Below, piece by piece: positions 1-11,280 of a stretch of DNA of 64,000 nt. Below the pieces are notes generated by a model, which was not told the DNA's origin, did no database searches, and worked only from the letters and a program-made list of their open reading frames with translations. Origin of the DNA: Symsagittifera roscoffensis (Eukaryota > Xenacoelomorpha > Acoela > Convolutidae); assembly GCF_963678635.1 (NCBI RefSeq), contig NC_087063.1:35376540-35440539 (forward strand). The letters run 5' to 3'. Position 1 is the stretch's first letter, and the number at the start of each line of letters is the position of its first letter. The position numbers were made by a program, and so were the translations under genes.

Positions 1-330
1 CACATCCCAATTGTTTCCGAATTGTTTTTGTTCCCATATCTTTTTCAAATGTTTTGAGTTTTACGTCCACTAACAACTTTCCCAATCTCTGGAGCGGCGA
101 TTTCAAACAAATCTGCTTCCATTTTTTTGCAGCTGGGACAACATAAATTTCAATAAAGGGGATTGCAGTTCTCCCGAGAACTTGCGGAAGAGCTCCAAAA
201 TCTCATCCACGTCTCATCTCACCAAAATCTCATCCACGAAAATTAGAGAAATCAGATGAATTTTGAGCAGCCATTTCGTATGAAGTTTGAATTAAAAAGA
301 ATTATTTGAAATCTTGCGGAACAAGAGAAC
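1..330 (-). pseudogene. Polinton small basic capsid-associated protein, fossil
   Basis: Minus-strand coding remnant related to the stretch at 13768-14099. The family is a short protein with a hydrophobic middle and a basic C-terminus, found beside the capsid genes in Polintons. The piece is cut by the window edge and broken. Confidence 0.5.
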
Positions 331-344
331 AACTCGGGTAATTC

Positions 345-840
345 CTACGGACACAAAAAGAATTTTTTGCCTTTACTATCTCTTAGTTCTCTCATGATAT
401 TATAAAAGGTCTTTTTAACAGTTTTTTCAAACTGTAAGTTTTTAAAGGACTGATAATTCATGTACTGTCCTGTAGAATTTATATCTCCACTTTTTGATTT
501 GGAGATGATTGGAGTACAACGCAATAGGGGAGTTTTTGTATCAACGGCTATGTTATTTTTTATTATATCACTATAAATTATCAAAGAATGTATTCTTATA
601 ATGTCGTAAGAATACTGAGGATAATGGGGACCTTTTCCTTTCCTTATGATTACTGTTTGATTTCGTTCTAAATCACAATCAAAAACGTGACTCAAGTCAA
701 AACTTTGAATAATAAACACTGATTGATTCTCAGGTAAAGGAACGGCAATCTATTCTGTAATTTTATCATCTGATATATAGATTCCGTTTTATTCAAATGC
801 TCGAACACCTAGACGTTCATCGATGGAAACTTAGTTTCAA
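345..840 (-). pseudogene. Polinton minor-capsid-type protein, fossil
   Basis: The minus-strand reading contains IIRKGKGPHYPQ, YDIIRIHSLIIYSD, DTKTPLLRC and GDINSTGQYMNYQSF, in the order and spacing I associate with the conserved C-terminal half of a capsid protein in invertebrate Polintons. I take it as the minor (penton-type) capsid protein rather than the double-jelly-roll major one, from memory of gene order, so that choice is uncertain. It lies between the basic capsid-associated fossil and the integrase fossil. Broken. Confidence 0.65.
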
Positions 841-989
841 AATAGGTTTACCTTCAATCCGAACATTTTCTCAGCTCTTTTTTATAACATTTTCCTATAT
901 TTTCTTCTTTGTCTAGATCTTTGATGATGTATTTAGAAGGCTTTTTCTTGTAGATATTGCCAAAATTTTAAAATTTTCAGCTGTAAATT

Positions 990-1680
990 GTGGTTTGTAA
1001 ACCTGTCGAAAAGGAGTATCATTCTTTGAAGTTCTCACTCCATCTCCAACTTTGAAGTTTAAGGTTGAAATTGAGGTAATTTGTGAATGAATTGTTCAGC
1101 ATGATCTTCTATATAGTAACTAATTATATGTTTTGCTGATCGAATGGCTCTCTCTGCAACCGCAGCTTTTGGTTTCTCCCGTAATCTGTTTTTTTATCAA
1201 CCCAAATTTTTTCAGGAGTGTTTTCTCGTGTAATATTTTTTTTGAAAGCTTGCAAAGTATCTTTGGCATATTTTGTTTTTATTATTTGAACTCTGAAAAA
1301 TTGCGAAAAAACATCAACGGCAACCAATAAATGTTTGACTCCTTGTTTTGACACGCTAGTTTGTCCGCAAAAGCCAAGTCATTTCACCAAACTTCATTGA
1401 TATATTTTGAAAACGGTTGAAGTCCTTGGAAACGTCTGATTGGAGGACCAAAATTTGTATACGATGTCTTGGTTTGTAAAAATTGTTCTACTTTCTGTTT
1501 TGACAAACTGCTTGCTTTACTCAAATTTCGTAAAAAACCGTACGCATCTTTACCCCAAAAACACATTTTGATCAGACTTACCTTTTCAGATTTTGAAAGG
1601 GATCCAAAATTCTCCGTCTTTCGAATTGACATTCTTGTTGATAACAAGTTTAGGTGGAAATTGAGTTGCTTCTAAAACGG
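990..1680 (-). pseudogene. Polinton integrase, fossil
   Basis: The minus strand carries VKHLLVAVDVFSQFFRVQ followed by a WVDK motif. This is the start of the retroviral-type DDE integrase core in its Polinton form, where the aspartates lie in VDVFS and VDK. Upstream (about 1384-1647) lies the conserved N-terminal region with SLSKQKVEQFLQTKTSYT. The enzyme inserts the element DNA into the host genome. Several breaks. Confidence 0.75.
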
Positions 1681-2189
1681 TAAAGTAAAAATCGGGAAAG
1701 GTATTTTTTCGTTTTAGTGCACACACAAAGTCTACAACCGATTCTTTTGTTTCTCAATTATCTAATATGATTTTTTCTGACTGACTTAGTTTGATTTTAG
1801 GAAAACTCAAAAATTAAATCAATAGTATGCTTATTGTTACTCGTTTACAGCACTATAAGTAGAATCAAAATCTTTGGATAATATCTCCTCTTTTTCTTGC
1901 TTTTCTTGCTTTAGTTACAATTTTGTTTTTTTTTTGGAAAAGTTCTTTGGGGTTGATAAACTGAGTAAGGAATTAGAACAAATTGATCCATACTACGTCA
2001 ATCGTTTAATGACAAAAGGAGTGATAGTAGATAAGAATTGTAAGCCTTTTGGCGAGCTTAAAAAATGTTTTCTTTTATGCCATGAAGTTATTCTTTATGT
2101 GAGTTCTGACATTACTCTTCGATTTTTTACTACCTCTATTTTTCGGAGATCCTGTAGCTCGCCACGCAGCAATTATATTTTAGACATTC

Positions 2190-2940
2190 GCTGAGGAACT
2201 GAATGAAATTTTTTGGACAAAAGAGGATGAATTGTTTTTGAAAATTTTAGGAAAAATTTGAAATATTGGGAGACGTATTGTATGCTCATTGTTCAAAAAC
2301 TTAGTTTCTGTATCTGCTGATACACATTTTTTTGATGAACAAAACCGCCGTTTGTGCAACATCTTAGTGAATCAACAGTTTTTGGAGTTAAATTAATGAT
2401 TAAATGACCATAAGGAATAGATGTTGCATCTTGATACCACTCTTTCAATTGGGATCCTAGAACTAGTTGTTGACTTAATCTATTGATTTGTAAAACATCT
2501 CTCGTTGACTTGAACAAAACTATATGTAAATTTTGTAACATAACATCTCTTCCCAATTTGCTTTGATGAAACAAGTCATGCTGATACATATAATGTATTC
2601 AGTCCCCTATGTCTTCCAGCAGTAGCAATTATTAAAAACTGCTTAGAATTTGAAATTTCTTCACAAGCGTCATCAAATATGAAAAGGTATTTTTTTCTAT
2701 TAATGGGAAGGTTTTCAATCAGTTCAAAGTCAACTCCTTGGATAAAGTTGAGACTTTTTCTTTGCATTTGTCCATAAAGAGGTTGATAATGTTGATAAAA
2801 ATAGAAATTTTTGTCAAAATTTGGTTAAAATGATCCAATTTTTATCCAATCAAAAACAAGATGCAATATTCCAGATCCATTCGGACCAACCTGCGAATTA
2901 AAAATTCGTTCTTTGGTAGAAATTATTTTATTCATAGCTT
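2190..2940 (-). pseudogene. Polinton packaging ATPase, fossil
   Basis: Minus strand. About 2850-2940 holds a Walker A-like segment (VGPNGSG). About 2576-2767 holds the Walker B stretch KKYLFIFDDACEE followed by ATAGRHRGLNTLYV, and about 2293-2589 holds LFKSTRDVLQINRLSQQL and GHLIINLTPKTVDSLR. This is the FtsK/HerA-type A32-like ATPase that drives genome packaging in Polintons and related dsDNA viruses. Broken in several places. Confidence 0.8.
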
Positions 2941-3001
2941 TGGAAAAGGTAAAATTTAGCCGAATGTGCTTGATAAAAATGCTACCCAAACTGTTGTTTC
3001 T

Positions 3002-3190
3002 TCACATGTAGTTACTATGATTCGAACGATTGCAGATGCTAGTATTAACCTTATGACAAAAAATTGGCACAGAAACTAAAAGAGATCTATGACACGTACG
3101 TCCAAAAAACTTCCATGACTTTCCTTCAGGATTCTTCTCATCAAAAACAAAATTTCCTAAGTTCAGTTGTTTGTCACTTTCATCGCCCAT
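3002..3190 (-). pseudogene. Unidentified Polinton-array gene fragment (A)
   Basis: A roughly 62-residue minus-strand stretch with KQLNLGNFVFDE and GKSWKFFGRTCHRS lies directly upstream (in minus-strand sense) of the ATPase. It recurs beside the other ATPase copies at about 5472-5660, 7936-8124, 10730-10910, 16905-17093, 19369-19557, 22165-22345, 28690-28864 and 31905-32090. Constant position suggests a real element gene or exon. I do not recognise the family. Confidence 0.4.
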
Positions 3191-3276
3191 CTCACCTCTG
3201 GAATGAAAAAATTGATATTGGTTAATATCTAAATTTTATAATATCTAAATCTAAATTTCTTTCTAAATACCTAAAT

Positions 3277-3560
3277 CTAAATTTCAAAGATAAAACAAAG
3301 TGATTTTCTTGGCTTACAGTTTATTAAAAAACATCGAGTCCATGTTCCGTATGCAAATGCTTTTCTTTCTGCACAGTAAAGAGTTGTTGCATAAAAAAAT
3401 GGGTAGTTGCTACACCTCCAATAATATTCTTTATCTTTGAAAATCAAATTCTGAATTTCTGAGCTTGCGTGGTCATCCATGTTTGTAACCTTTAATTTCA
3501 AAATTTCTGACAGAATTTTACATTTTTTATAACCTTTTGCAAAAAACTCCCTTTCTGACC
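3277..3560 (-). pseudogene. Unidentified Polinton-array gene fragment (B)
   Basis: Minus-strand stretch with NMDDHASSEIQNLIFKD and YYWRCSNYPFF, then YCAERKAFAYGTW. It recurs at about 5747-6030, 8248-8508, 10997-11280, 14712-14990, 17180-17460, 19681-19941, 22430-22710 and 28970-29240. The TGG- and TGT-rich reading kept between diverged copies suggests past coding. Function unknown. Confidence 0.4.
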
Positions 3561-3769
3561 TTTTAATTTTTTCAATATTTTGTCATATTAGTATATTTTT
3601 TATAACCACTGCTCCAAATGATTCCCTGAAAGGGCTTCGTACACCAAGCAAAATAAGATGTTGATTTGAAGTTTTTGTGAGGCAGAAAAGTATATCCCAC
3701 ATTTTGCCTATTTTCATAAACTCCTATCTCTTTTACTATTTTGTTTTCAATACACTGGATTCAATACAC

Positions 3770-4140
3770 GCGAAAAAACATCAACGGTAACCAATAAATG
3801 TTTGACTCCTTGTTTTGACACGCTAGTTTGTCCGCAAAAGCCAAGTCATTTCACCAAACTTCATTGATATATTTTGAAAACGGTTGAAGTCCTTGGAAAC
3901 GTCTTATTGGAGGACCAAAATTTGTATACGATGTCTTGGTTTGTAAAAATTGTTCTACTTTCTGTTTTGACAAACTGCTTGCTTTACTCAAATTTCGTAA
4001 AAAACCGTACGCATCTTTTTCCCAAAAACACATTTTGATCAGACTTACCTTTTCAGATTTTGAAAGGGATCCAAAATCCTCCGTCTTCCGAATTGACATT
4101 CTTGTTGATAACAAGTTTAGGTGGAAATTGAGTTGCTTCT
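3770..4140 (-). pseudogene. Polinton integrase N-terminal fossil (unit 2)
   Basis: Second-unit copy of the integrase N-terminal region only; the duplication join removes the core. Minus strand, residues as in the 1384-1647 stretch. Confidence 0.65.
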
Positions 4141-4659
4141 AAAACGGTAAAGTAAATATCGGGAAAGGTATTTTTTCGTTTTAGTGCACACACAAAGTCT
4201 ACAACCGATTCTTTTGTTTCTCAATTATCTAATATGATATTTTCTGACTGACTTAGTTTGATTTTAGGAAAACTCAAAATTAAATCAATAGTACGCTTAT
4301 TGTTACCCGTTTACAGCATTATAAGTAGAATTAAAATCTTTGGGTAATATCTCCTCTTTTTCTTGCTTTTCTTGCTTTTGTTACAATTTTTTTTTTTTTG
4401 GAAAAGTTCTTTGAGGTTGATAAACTGAGTAAGGAATTAGAACAAATTGATCCATACTACGTCAATCGTTTAATGACAAAAGGAGTGATAGTAGATAATA
4501 ATTGTAAGCCTTTTGGCGAGCTTAAAAAATGTTTTCTTTTATGCCATGAAGTTATTCTTTATGTGAGTTCTGACATTACTCTTCGATTTTTTACTACCTC
4601 TATTTTTCGGAGATCCTGTAGCTCGCCACGCAGCAATTATATTTTAGACATTCGCTGAG

Positions 4660-5410
4660 GAACTGAATGAAATTTTTTGGACAAAAGAGGATGAATTGTT
4701 TTTGAAAATTTTAGGAAAAATTTGAAATATTGGGAGTATAGAGACGTATTGTATGCTCATTGTTCAAAAACTTAGTTTCTGTATCTGCTGATACACATTT
4801 TTTTGATGAACAAAACCGCCGTTTGTGCAACATCTTAGTGAATCAACAGTTTTTGGAGTTAAATTAATGATTAAATGACCATAAGGAATAGATGTTGCAT
4901 CTTGATACCACTCTTTCAATTGGGATCCTAGAACTAGTTGTTGACTTAATCTATTGATTTGTAAAACATCTCTCGTTGACTTGAACAAAACTATATGTAA
5001 ATTTTGTAACATAACATCTCTTCCCAATTTGCTTTGATGAAACAAGTCATGCTGATACATATAATGTATTCAGTCCCCTATGTCTTCCAGCAGTAGCAAT
5101 TATTAAAAACTGCTTAGAATTTGAAATTTCTTCACAAGCGTCATCAAATATGAAAAGGTATTTTTTTCTATTAATGGGAAGGTTTTCAATCAGTTCAAAG
5201 TCAACTCCTTGGATAAAGTTGAGACTTTTTCTTTGCATTTGTCCATAAAGAGGTTGATAATGTTGATAAAATAGAAATTTTTGTCAAAATTTGGTTAAAA
5301 TGATCCAATTTTTATCCAATCAAAAACAAGATGCAATATTCCAGATCCATTCGGACCAACCTGCGAATTAAAAATTCGTTCTTTGGTAGAAATTATTTTA
5401 TTCATAGCTT
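4660..5410 (-). pseudogene. Polinton packaging ATPase fossil (unit 2)
   Basis: Second-unit copy, nearly identical to the 2190-2940 fossil. Broken. Confidence 0.75.
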
Positions 5411-6240
5411 TGGAAAAGGTAAAATTTAGCCGAATGTGCTTGATAAAAATGCTACCCAAACTGTTGTTTCTTCACATGTAGTTACTATGATTCGAACGAT
5501 TGCAGATGCTAGTATTAACCTTATGACAAAAAATTGGCACAGAAACTAAAAGAGATCTATGACACGTACGTCCAAAAAACTTCCATGACTTTCCTTCAGG
5601 ATTCTTCTCATCAAAAACAAAATTTCCTAAGTTCAGTTGTTTGTCACTTTCATCGCCCATCTCACCTCTGGAATGAAAAAATTGATATTGGTTAATATCT
5701 AAATTTTATAATATCTAAATCTAAATTTCTTTCTAAATACCTAAATCTAAATTTCAAAGATAAAACAAAGTGATTTTCTTGGCTTACAGTTTATTAAAAA
5801 ACATCGAGTCCATGTTCCGTATGCAAATGCTTTTCTTTCTGCACAGTAAAGAGTTTTTGCATAAAAAAATGGGTAGTTGCTACACCTCCAATAATATTCT
5901 TTATCTTTGAAAATCAAATTCTGAATTTCTGAGCTTGCGTGGTCATCCATGTTTGTAACCTTTAATTTCAAAATTTCTGACAGAATTTTACATTTTTTAT
6001 AACCTTTTGCAAAAAACTCCCTTTCTGACCTTTTAATTTTTTCAATATTTTGTCATATTAGTATATTTTTTATAACCACTGCTCCAAATGATTCCCTGAA
6101 AGGGCTTCGTACACCAAGCAAAATAAGATGTTGATTTGAAGTTTTTGTGAGGCAGAAAAGTATATCCCACATTTTGCCTATTTTCATAAACTCCTATCTC
6201 TTTTACTATTTTGTTTTCAATACACTGGATTCAATACACG

Positions 6241-6610
6241 CGAAAAAACATCAACGGCAACCAATAAATGTTTGACTCCTTGTTTTGACACGCTAGTTTG
6301 TCCGCAAAAGCCAATTCATTTCACCAAACTTCATTGATATATTTTGAAAACGGTTGAAGTCCTTGGAAACGTCTTATTGGAGGACCAAAATTTGTATACG
6401 ATGTCTTGGTTTGTAAAAATTGTTCTACTTTCTGTTTTGACAAACTGCTTGCTTTACTCAAATTTCGTAAAAAACCGTACGCATCTTTTTCCCAAAAACA
6501 CATTTTGATCAGACTTACCTTTTCAGATTTTGAAAGGGATCCAAAATCCTCCGTCTTTCGAATTGACATTCTTGTTGATAACAAGTTTAGGTGGAAATTG
6601 AGTTGCTTCT
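6241..6610 (-). pseudogene. Polinton integrase N-terminal fossil (unit 3)
   Basis: Third-unit copy of the integrase N-terminal region, minus strand. Confidence 0.65.
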
Positions 6611-7124
6611 AAAACGGTAAAGTAAATATCGGGAAAGGTATTTTTTCGTTTTAGTGCACACACAAAGTCTACAACCGATTCTTTTGTTTCTCAATTATCT
6701 AATATGATATTTTCTGACTGACTTAGTTTGATTTTAGGAAAACTCAAAATTAAATCAATAGTACGCTTATTGTTACCCGTTTACAGCATTATAAGTAGAA
6801 TCAAAATCTTTGGGTAATATCTCCTCTTTTTCTTGCTTTTCTTGCTTTTGTTACAATTTTTTTTTTTTTGGAAAAGTTCTTTGAGGTTGATAAACTGAGT
6901 AAGGAATTAGAACAAATTGATCCATACTACGTCAATCGTTTAATGACAAAAGGAGTGATAGTAGATAATAATTGTAAGCCTTTTGGCGAGCTTAAAAAAT
7001 GTTTTCTTTTATGCCATGAAGTTATTCTTTATGTGAGTTCTGACATTACTCTTCGATTTTTTACTACCTCTATTTTTAAGAGATCCTGTAGCTCGCCACG
7101 CAGCAATTATATTTTAGACATTCG

Positions 7125-7875
7125 CTGAGGAACTGAATGAAATTTTTTGGACAAAAGAGGATGAATTGTTTTTGAAAATTTTAGGAAAAATTTGAAATAT
7201 TGGGAGACGTATTGTATGCTCATTGTTCAAAAACTTAGTTTCTGTATCTGCTGATACACATTTTTTTTGATGAACAAAACCGCCGTTTGTGCAACATCTT
7301 AGTGAATCAACAGTTTTTGGAGTTAAATTAATGATTAAATGACCATAAGGAATAGATGTTGCATCTTGATACCACTCTTTCAATTGGGATCCTAGAACTA
7401 GTTGTTGACTTAATCTATTGATTTGTAAAACATCTCTCGTTGACTTGAACAAAACTATATGTAAATTTTGTAACATAACATCTCTTCCAATTTGCTTTGA
7501 TGAAACAAGTCATGCTGATACATATAATGTATTCAGTCCCCTATGTCTTCCAGCAGTAGCAATTATTAAAAACTGCTTAGAATTTGAAATTTCTTCACAA
7601 GCGTCATCAAATATGAAAAGGTATTTTTTTCTATTAATGGGAAGGTTTTCAATCAGTTCAAAGTCAACTCCTTGGATAAAGTTGAGACTTTTTCTTTGCA
7701 TTTGTCCATAAAGAGGTTGATAATGTTGATAAAAATAGAAATTTTTGTCAAAATTTGTTTAAAATGATCCAATTTTTATCCAATCAAAAACAAGATGCAA
7801 TATTCCAGATCCATTCGGACCAACCTGCGAATTAAAAATTCGTTCTTTGGTAGAAATTATTTTATTCATAGCTTC
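7125..7875 (-). pseudogene. Polinton packaging ATPase fossil (unit 3)
   Basis: Third-unit copy. It differs from units 1 and 2 by short indels. Broken. Confidence 0.75.
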
Positions 7876-8519
7876 GGAGAAGGTAAAATTTAGCCGAATG
7901 TGCTTGATAAAAATGCTACCCAAACTGTTGTTTCTTCACATGTAGTTACTATGATTCGAACGATTGCAGATGCTAGTATTAACCTTATGACAAAAAATTG
8001 GCACAGAAACTAAAAGAGATCTATGACACGTACGTCCAAAAAACTTCCATGACTTTCCTTCAGGATTCTCCTCATCAAAAACAAAATTTCCTAAGTTCAG
8101 TTGTTTGTCACATTCATCGTCCATCTCACCTCTGGAATGAAAAAATTGATATTGGTTAATATCTAAATTTTATAATATCTAAATCTAAATTTCTTTCTAA
8201 ATACCTAAATCTAAATTTCAAAGATAAAACAAAGTGATTTTCTTGGCTTACAGTTTATTAAAAAACATCGAGTCCATGTTCCGTATGCAAATGCTTTTCT
8301 TTCTGCACAGTAAAGAGTTTTTGCATAAAAAAGAGTAGTTGCTACACCTCCAATAATATTCTTTATCTTTGAAAATCAAATTCTGAATTTCTGAGCTTGC
8401 GTGGTCATCCATGTTTGTAACCTTTAATTTCAAAATTTCTGACAGAATTTTACATTTTTTATAACCTTTTGCAAAAAAACTCCCTTTCTGACCTTTTAAT
8501 TTTTTCAATATTTTGTCAT

Positions 8520-9107
8520 ATTAGTATATTTTTTATAACCACTGCTCCAAATGATTCCATGAAAGTGCTTCGTACTCCAAGCAAAATAAGATGTTGATTT
8601 GAAGTTTTTGTGAGGCAGAAAGGTATATCCCACATTTTGTCTATTTTCATAAACTCCTATCTCTTTTACTTTTTTGTTTTCAATACACTGGATTTACAAA
8701 ACAACCGGAATCCCGATGTTAACTGTTTTCACTGAAAATTTTAGTCAAAATGACTAACAATTGAACAATGCATAAAATGTTGAAGCAAAAATTTTAATAT
8801 CTAAACAGAAGAGTAATTCAGTCACGTGACCAAGAAAACAAGAACTAGGAAATCTAGGTAAAACATAACAATAACCAAGTCCTTTATTCGTAGTAGTTTT
8901 CACAGATTCAACTGCATCATATAAAATTGCATGAAGTCTGAATATTTTTGAATTTGCAAAACAAGTAATCCATCCAGAGTTTTCGTATCCAATTAGACTC
9001 CCAAAAGAAATTTTTTGACCATTTCTTTCAAATTTATGTTTGAGTGCAAAAAAATACAGGTACATGAAAAAGAGTTTTTTTTCTTTTTGTATTTGATGAA
9101 AAGTCAT
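8520..9107 (-). pseudogene. Unidentified Polinton-array gene fragments (C)
   Basis: Minus-strand stretches with VLYIQCIENKIVKEIGVYENRQ and, further upstream in minus sense, FRLHAILYDAVES, KGLGYCYVLPRF and CFLGHVTELL. The same stretches recur at about 11292-11780, 19953-20540, 22725-23215 and 29257-29840. Matching reading over diverged copies argues for one or two genuine element genes. I cannot assign a family; a capsid or protease role is possible but unsupported. Confidence 0.4.
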
Positions 9108-9350
9108 GCTTAATCAAACTAAAACTTCTGAAAATTTCAATCAATTTCTGAAAGTTCATTTCCTACAGTGCATTCAACAATAAGGATACAAGTTTCTCTG
9201 AATGTTTCTACATAAGACAAAACCGATGGAATAAAATCAATTAGTTCATCATACTTCTCTTTTTCCAACTGAAATTTTGCTTGTTTCTCCTAGTGTTTTC
9301 TTTCTTACGATATTTTATAGAATCTATTTTTTTATCATCTGATTTTTAAT

Positions 9351-10433
9351 TTAGAAAAACTTTACGTGTTTCATTATGAGGGTTCTCTCAAATTTAGAAA
9401 TTTGTAATTCTGTATCCAAATCTTGCAATTTTGGTAAAGTTTGGGACTCCAAAATTTTAAGCAAAAATTTTTGGGACTTTTCTTTTGAGACGATATGAGA
9501 AAGTCCCAAATTTTTTGTCCAACGACAAGGTTTTTGGAAAAGGTTTTCAGCATGAATAACAGTGTTCCGTATTGCTGATATCATTTCTCCTTCTTTTTCT
9601 CTATGATAGACTTGCTGGAATTTTTTGATTTAATCCGATTCATTTTTCTTTATTAATTGGAAGGAAAGTTCAAACTAAGTTTTTCCGTTGTAGGATTTTT
9701 CGGATCAAGAAAATCTCCCAATTCTTCTTTGATTTGTATCAAGTTTAATATATTTTGGAAAGATATTTTTTTGACAATATTTTTTTTTTGATATGAGACT
9801 CAGAGCCAACGGATCAGTAGTAGATTTTTTTTAAAAATGATGTTTGAAAATATATATAAAAAAGAAATGTAGATGACTCACTGTACATTCCAAATAAGTT
9901 TACATTACCTTATATGGAACAGTAAGTAGTTGATGAACCAAATATGGACGTTGGGTAGGTGCGAAATTTACTTTATAAACAATTCAGTGTAGATAAAAAT
10001 CATTTGTAACAAATAATCGGTGATGACATCTGCTATTTGTCAAGCAAATTCCACTTTTTATTCGGACCACAATGCAAAATTTCTTTTCATCTCTGTCTCG
10101 GAATGTTTTTATGAAAAATTCATTGTCATCCAAGTCTACTGTGGATCTAACCATTCATCATTCTGCCCAGAGGAAAATTGCAAATTTCACTTAATATTAA
10201 TCGGATCATCGCTTGATCAAACTTTGCAAAGCTGAGATAAATATCAATTCATCTCTCAAATCGTTGACTGTATTTATACTTCCTACAAAAACAAATTTTT
10301 TCCAACATTATTTGATCAAGAGGTGAAGCCTTCAATCAATTGAATCAGACAGTCGAACACAACCTGAAATGCAGAATAACGAAAAATTATCCAGTTTGTT
10401 AAAGAAATGCCTGCTGCGAATAAATTCAAAAGA
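9351..10433 (-). pseudogene. Polinton-array terminal fragments (D)
   Basis: Contains a minus-strand stretch MISAIRNTVIH...KNLGLSHIVS (about 9351-9584; copies at 11977-12180, 20784-21017, 23410-23613 and 30120-30323) and, at 9650-9900, another ending in GDFLDPKNPTTEK in the better copies (12249-12482). The 9900-10433 part is AT-rich with no recognised product. At about 10433 the sequence jumps into an ATPase C-terminal piece, marking a boundary between two copies. Confidence 0.35.
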
Positions 10434-10439
10434 GATCCT

Positions 10440-10728
10440 GTAGCTCGCCACGCAGCAATTATAATTTAAGAAATTCGCCGAGGAACTGAATGAAAGTTTT
10501 TGGACAAAAGAGGTTGAATTGTTTTTGAAAATTTTGGGAAAAATTTGAAATATTGGGAGTATAGAGACGTATTGTATGCTCATTGTTCAAAAACTTAGTT
10601 TCTGTTTCTGCTGGTACACATTTTTTTGATGAACAAAACCGCCGTTTGTGCAACATCTTAGTGAATCAACAGTTTTTGGAGTTAAATTAATGATTAAATG
10701 ACCATAAGGAATAGATGTTTCTTCAGAT
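10440..10728 (-). pseudogene. Polinton ATPase C-terminal fossil
   Basis: Only the C-terminal part of the ATPase is present, at the left edge of a further copy (10.43-13.33 kb). At about 10728 it joins directly to fragment A. Confidence 0.6.
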
Positions 10729-11280
10729 GTAGTTACTATGATTCGAACAATTGCAGATGCTAGTATTAAACTTATGACAAAAAATTGGCACAGAAACTAA
10801 AAGAGATCTATGACACGTACGTCCTAAAACTTCCATGATTTTCCTTCATGATTCTCCTCAACAAAAACAAAGTTTCCTAAGTTCAGTTGTTTGTCGCATT
10901 CATCGCCCATCTCACCTCTGGAATGAAAAAATTGATATTGGTTAATATCTAGATTTTATAATATCAAAATCTAAATTTCTTTCTAAATACCTAAATCTAA
11001 ATTTCAAAGATAAAACAAAGTGATTTTCTTGGCTTACAGTTTATTAAAAAACATCGAGTCCATGTTCCGTATGCAAATGCTTTTCTTTCTGCACAGTAAA
11101 CAGTTTTTGCATGAAAAAATGGGTACTTGCTACACCTCCAATAATATTCTTCATCTTTGAAAATCAAATTCTGAATTTCTGAGCTTGCGTGGTCATCCAT
11201 GTTTGTAACCTTTAATTTCAAAATTTCGGACAGAATTTTAAACTTTTTATAACCTTTTGCAAAAAACTCCCTTTCTGACT

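Larger units (their letters stand above)
1303..8690 (-). repeat. 2.47-kb tandem unit, three copies
   Basis: Three direct copies lie head to tail at about 1303-3769, 3770-6239 and 6240-8690. Each runs from the integrase N-terminal part through the ATPase to two unidentified element genes. Copies differ by scattered single bases and short indels, so they are recent but not identical. Each internal join reads ...cactggatt, caatacac, gcgaaaaaac...; the 8-base caatacac repeats sequence a few bases upstream and is not at the outer right edge, where the sequence runs on as ctggatttacaaaac. It looks like templated filler. Confidence 0.9.

Noticed and set aside
1469-1675. Plus-strand 68-codon frame repeated in all 2.47-kb units
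   Set aside because: Antisense of the integrase N-terminal fossil; it recurs only because the DNA is duplicated.
3010-3060. GATTCGAACG beside fragment A, recalling a tRNA T-arm
   Set aside because: The flanking bases do not form the T-stem or acceptor stem, and the segment is coding-like element sequence.
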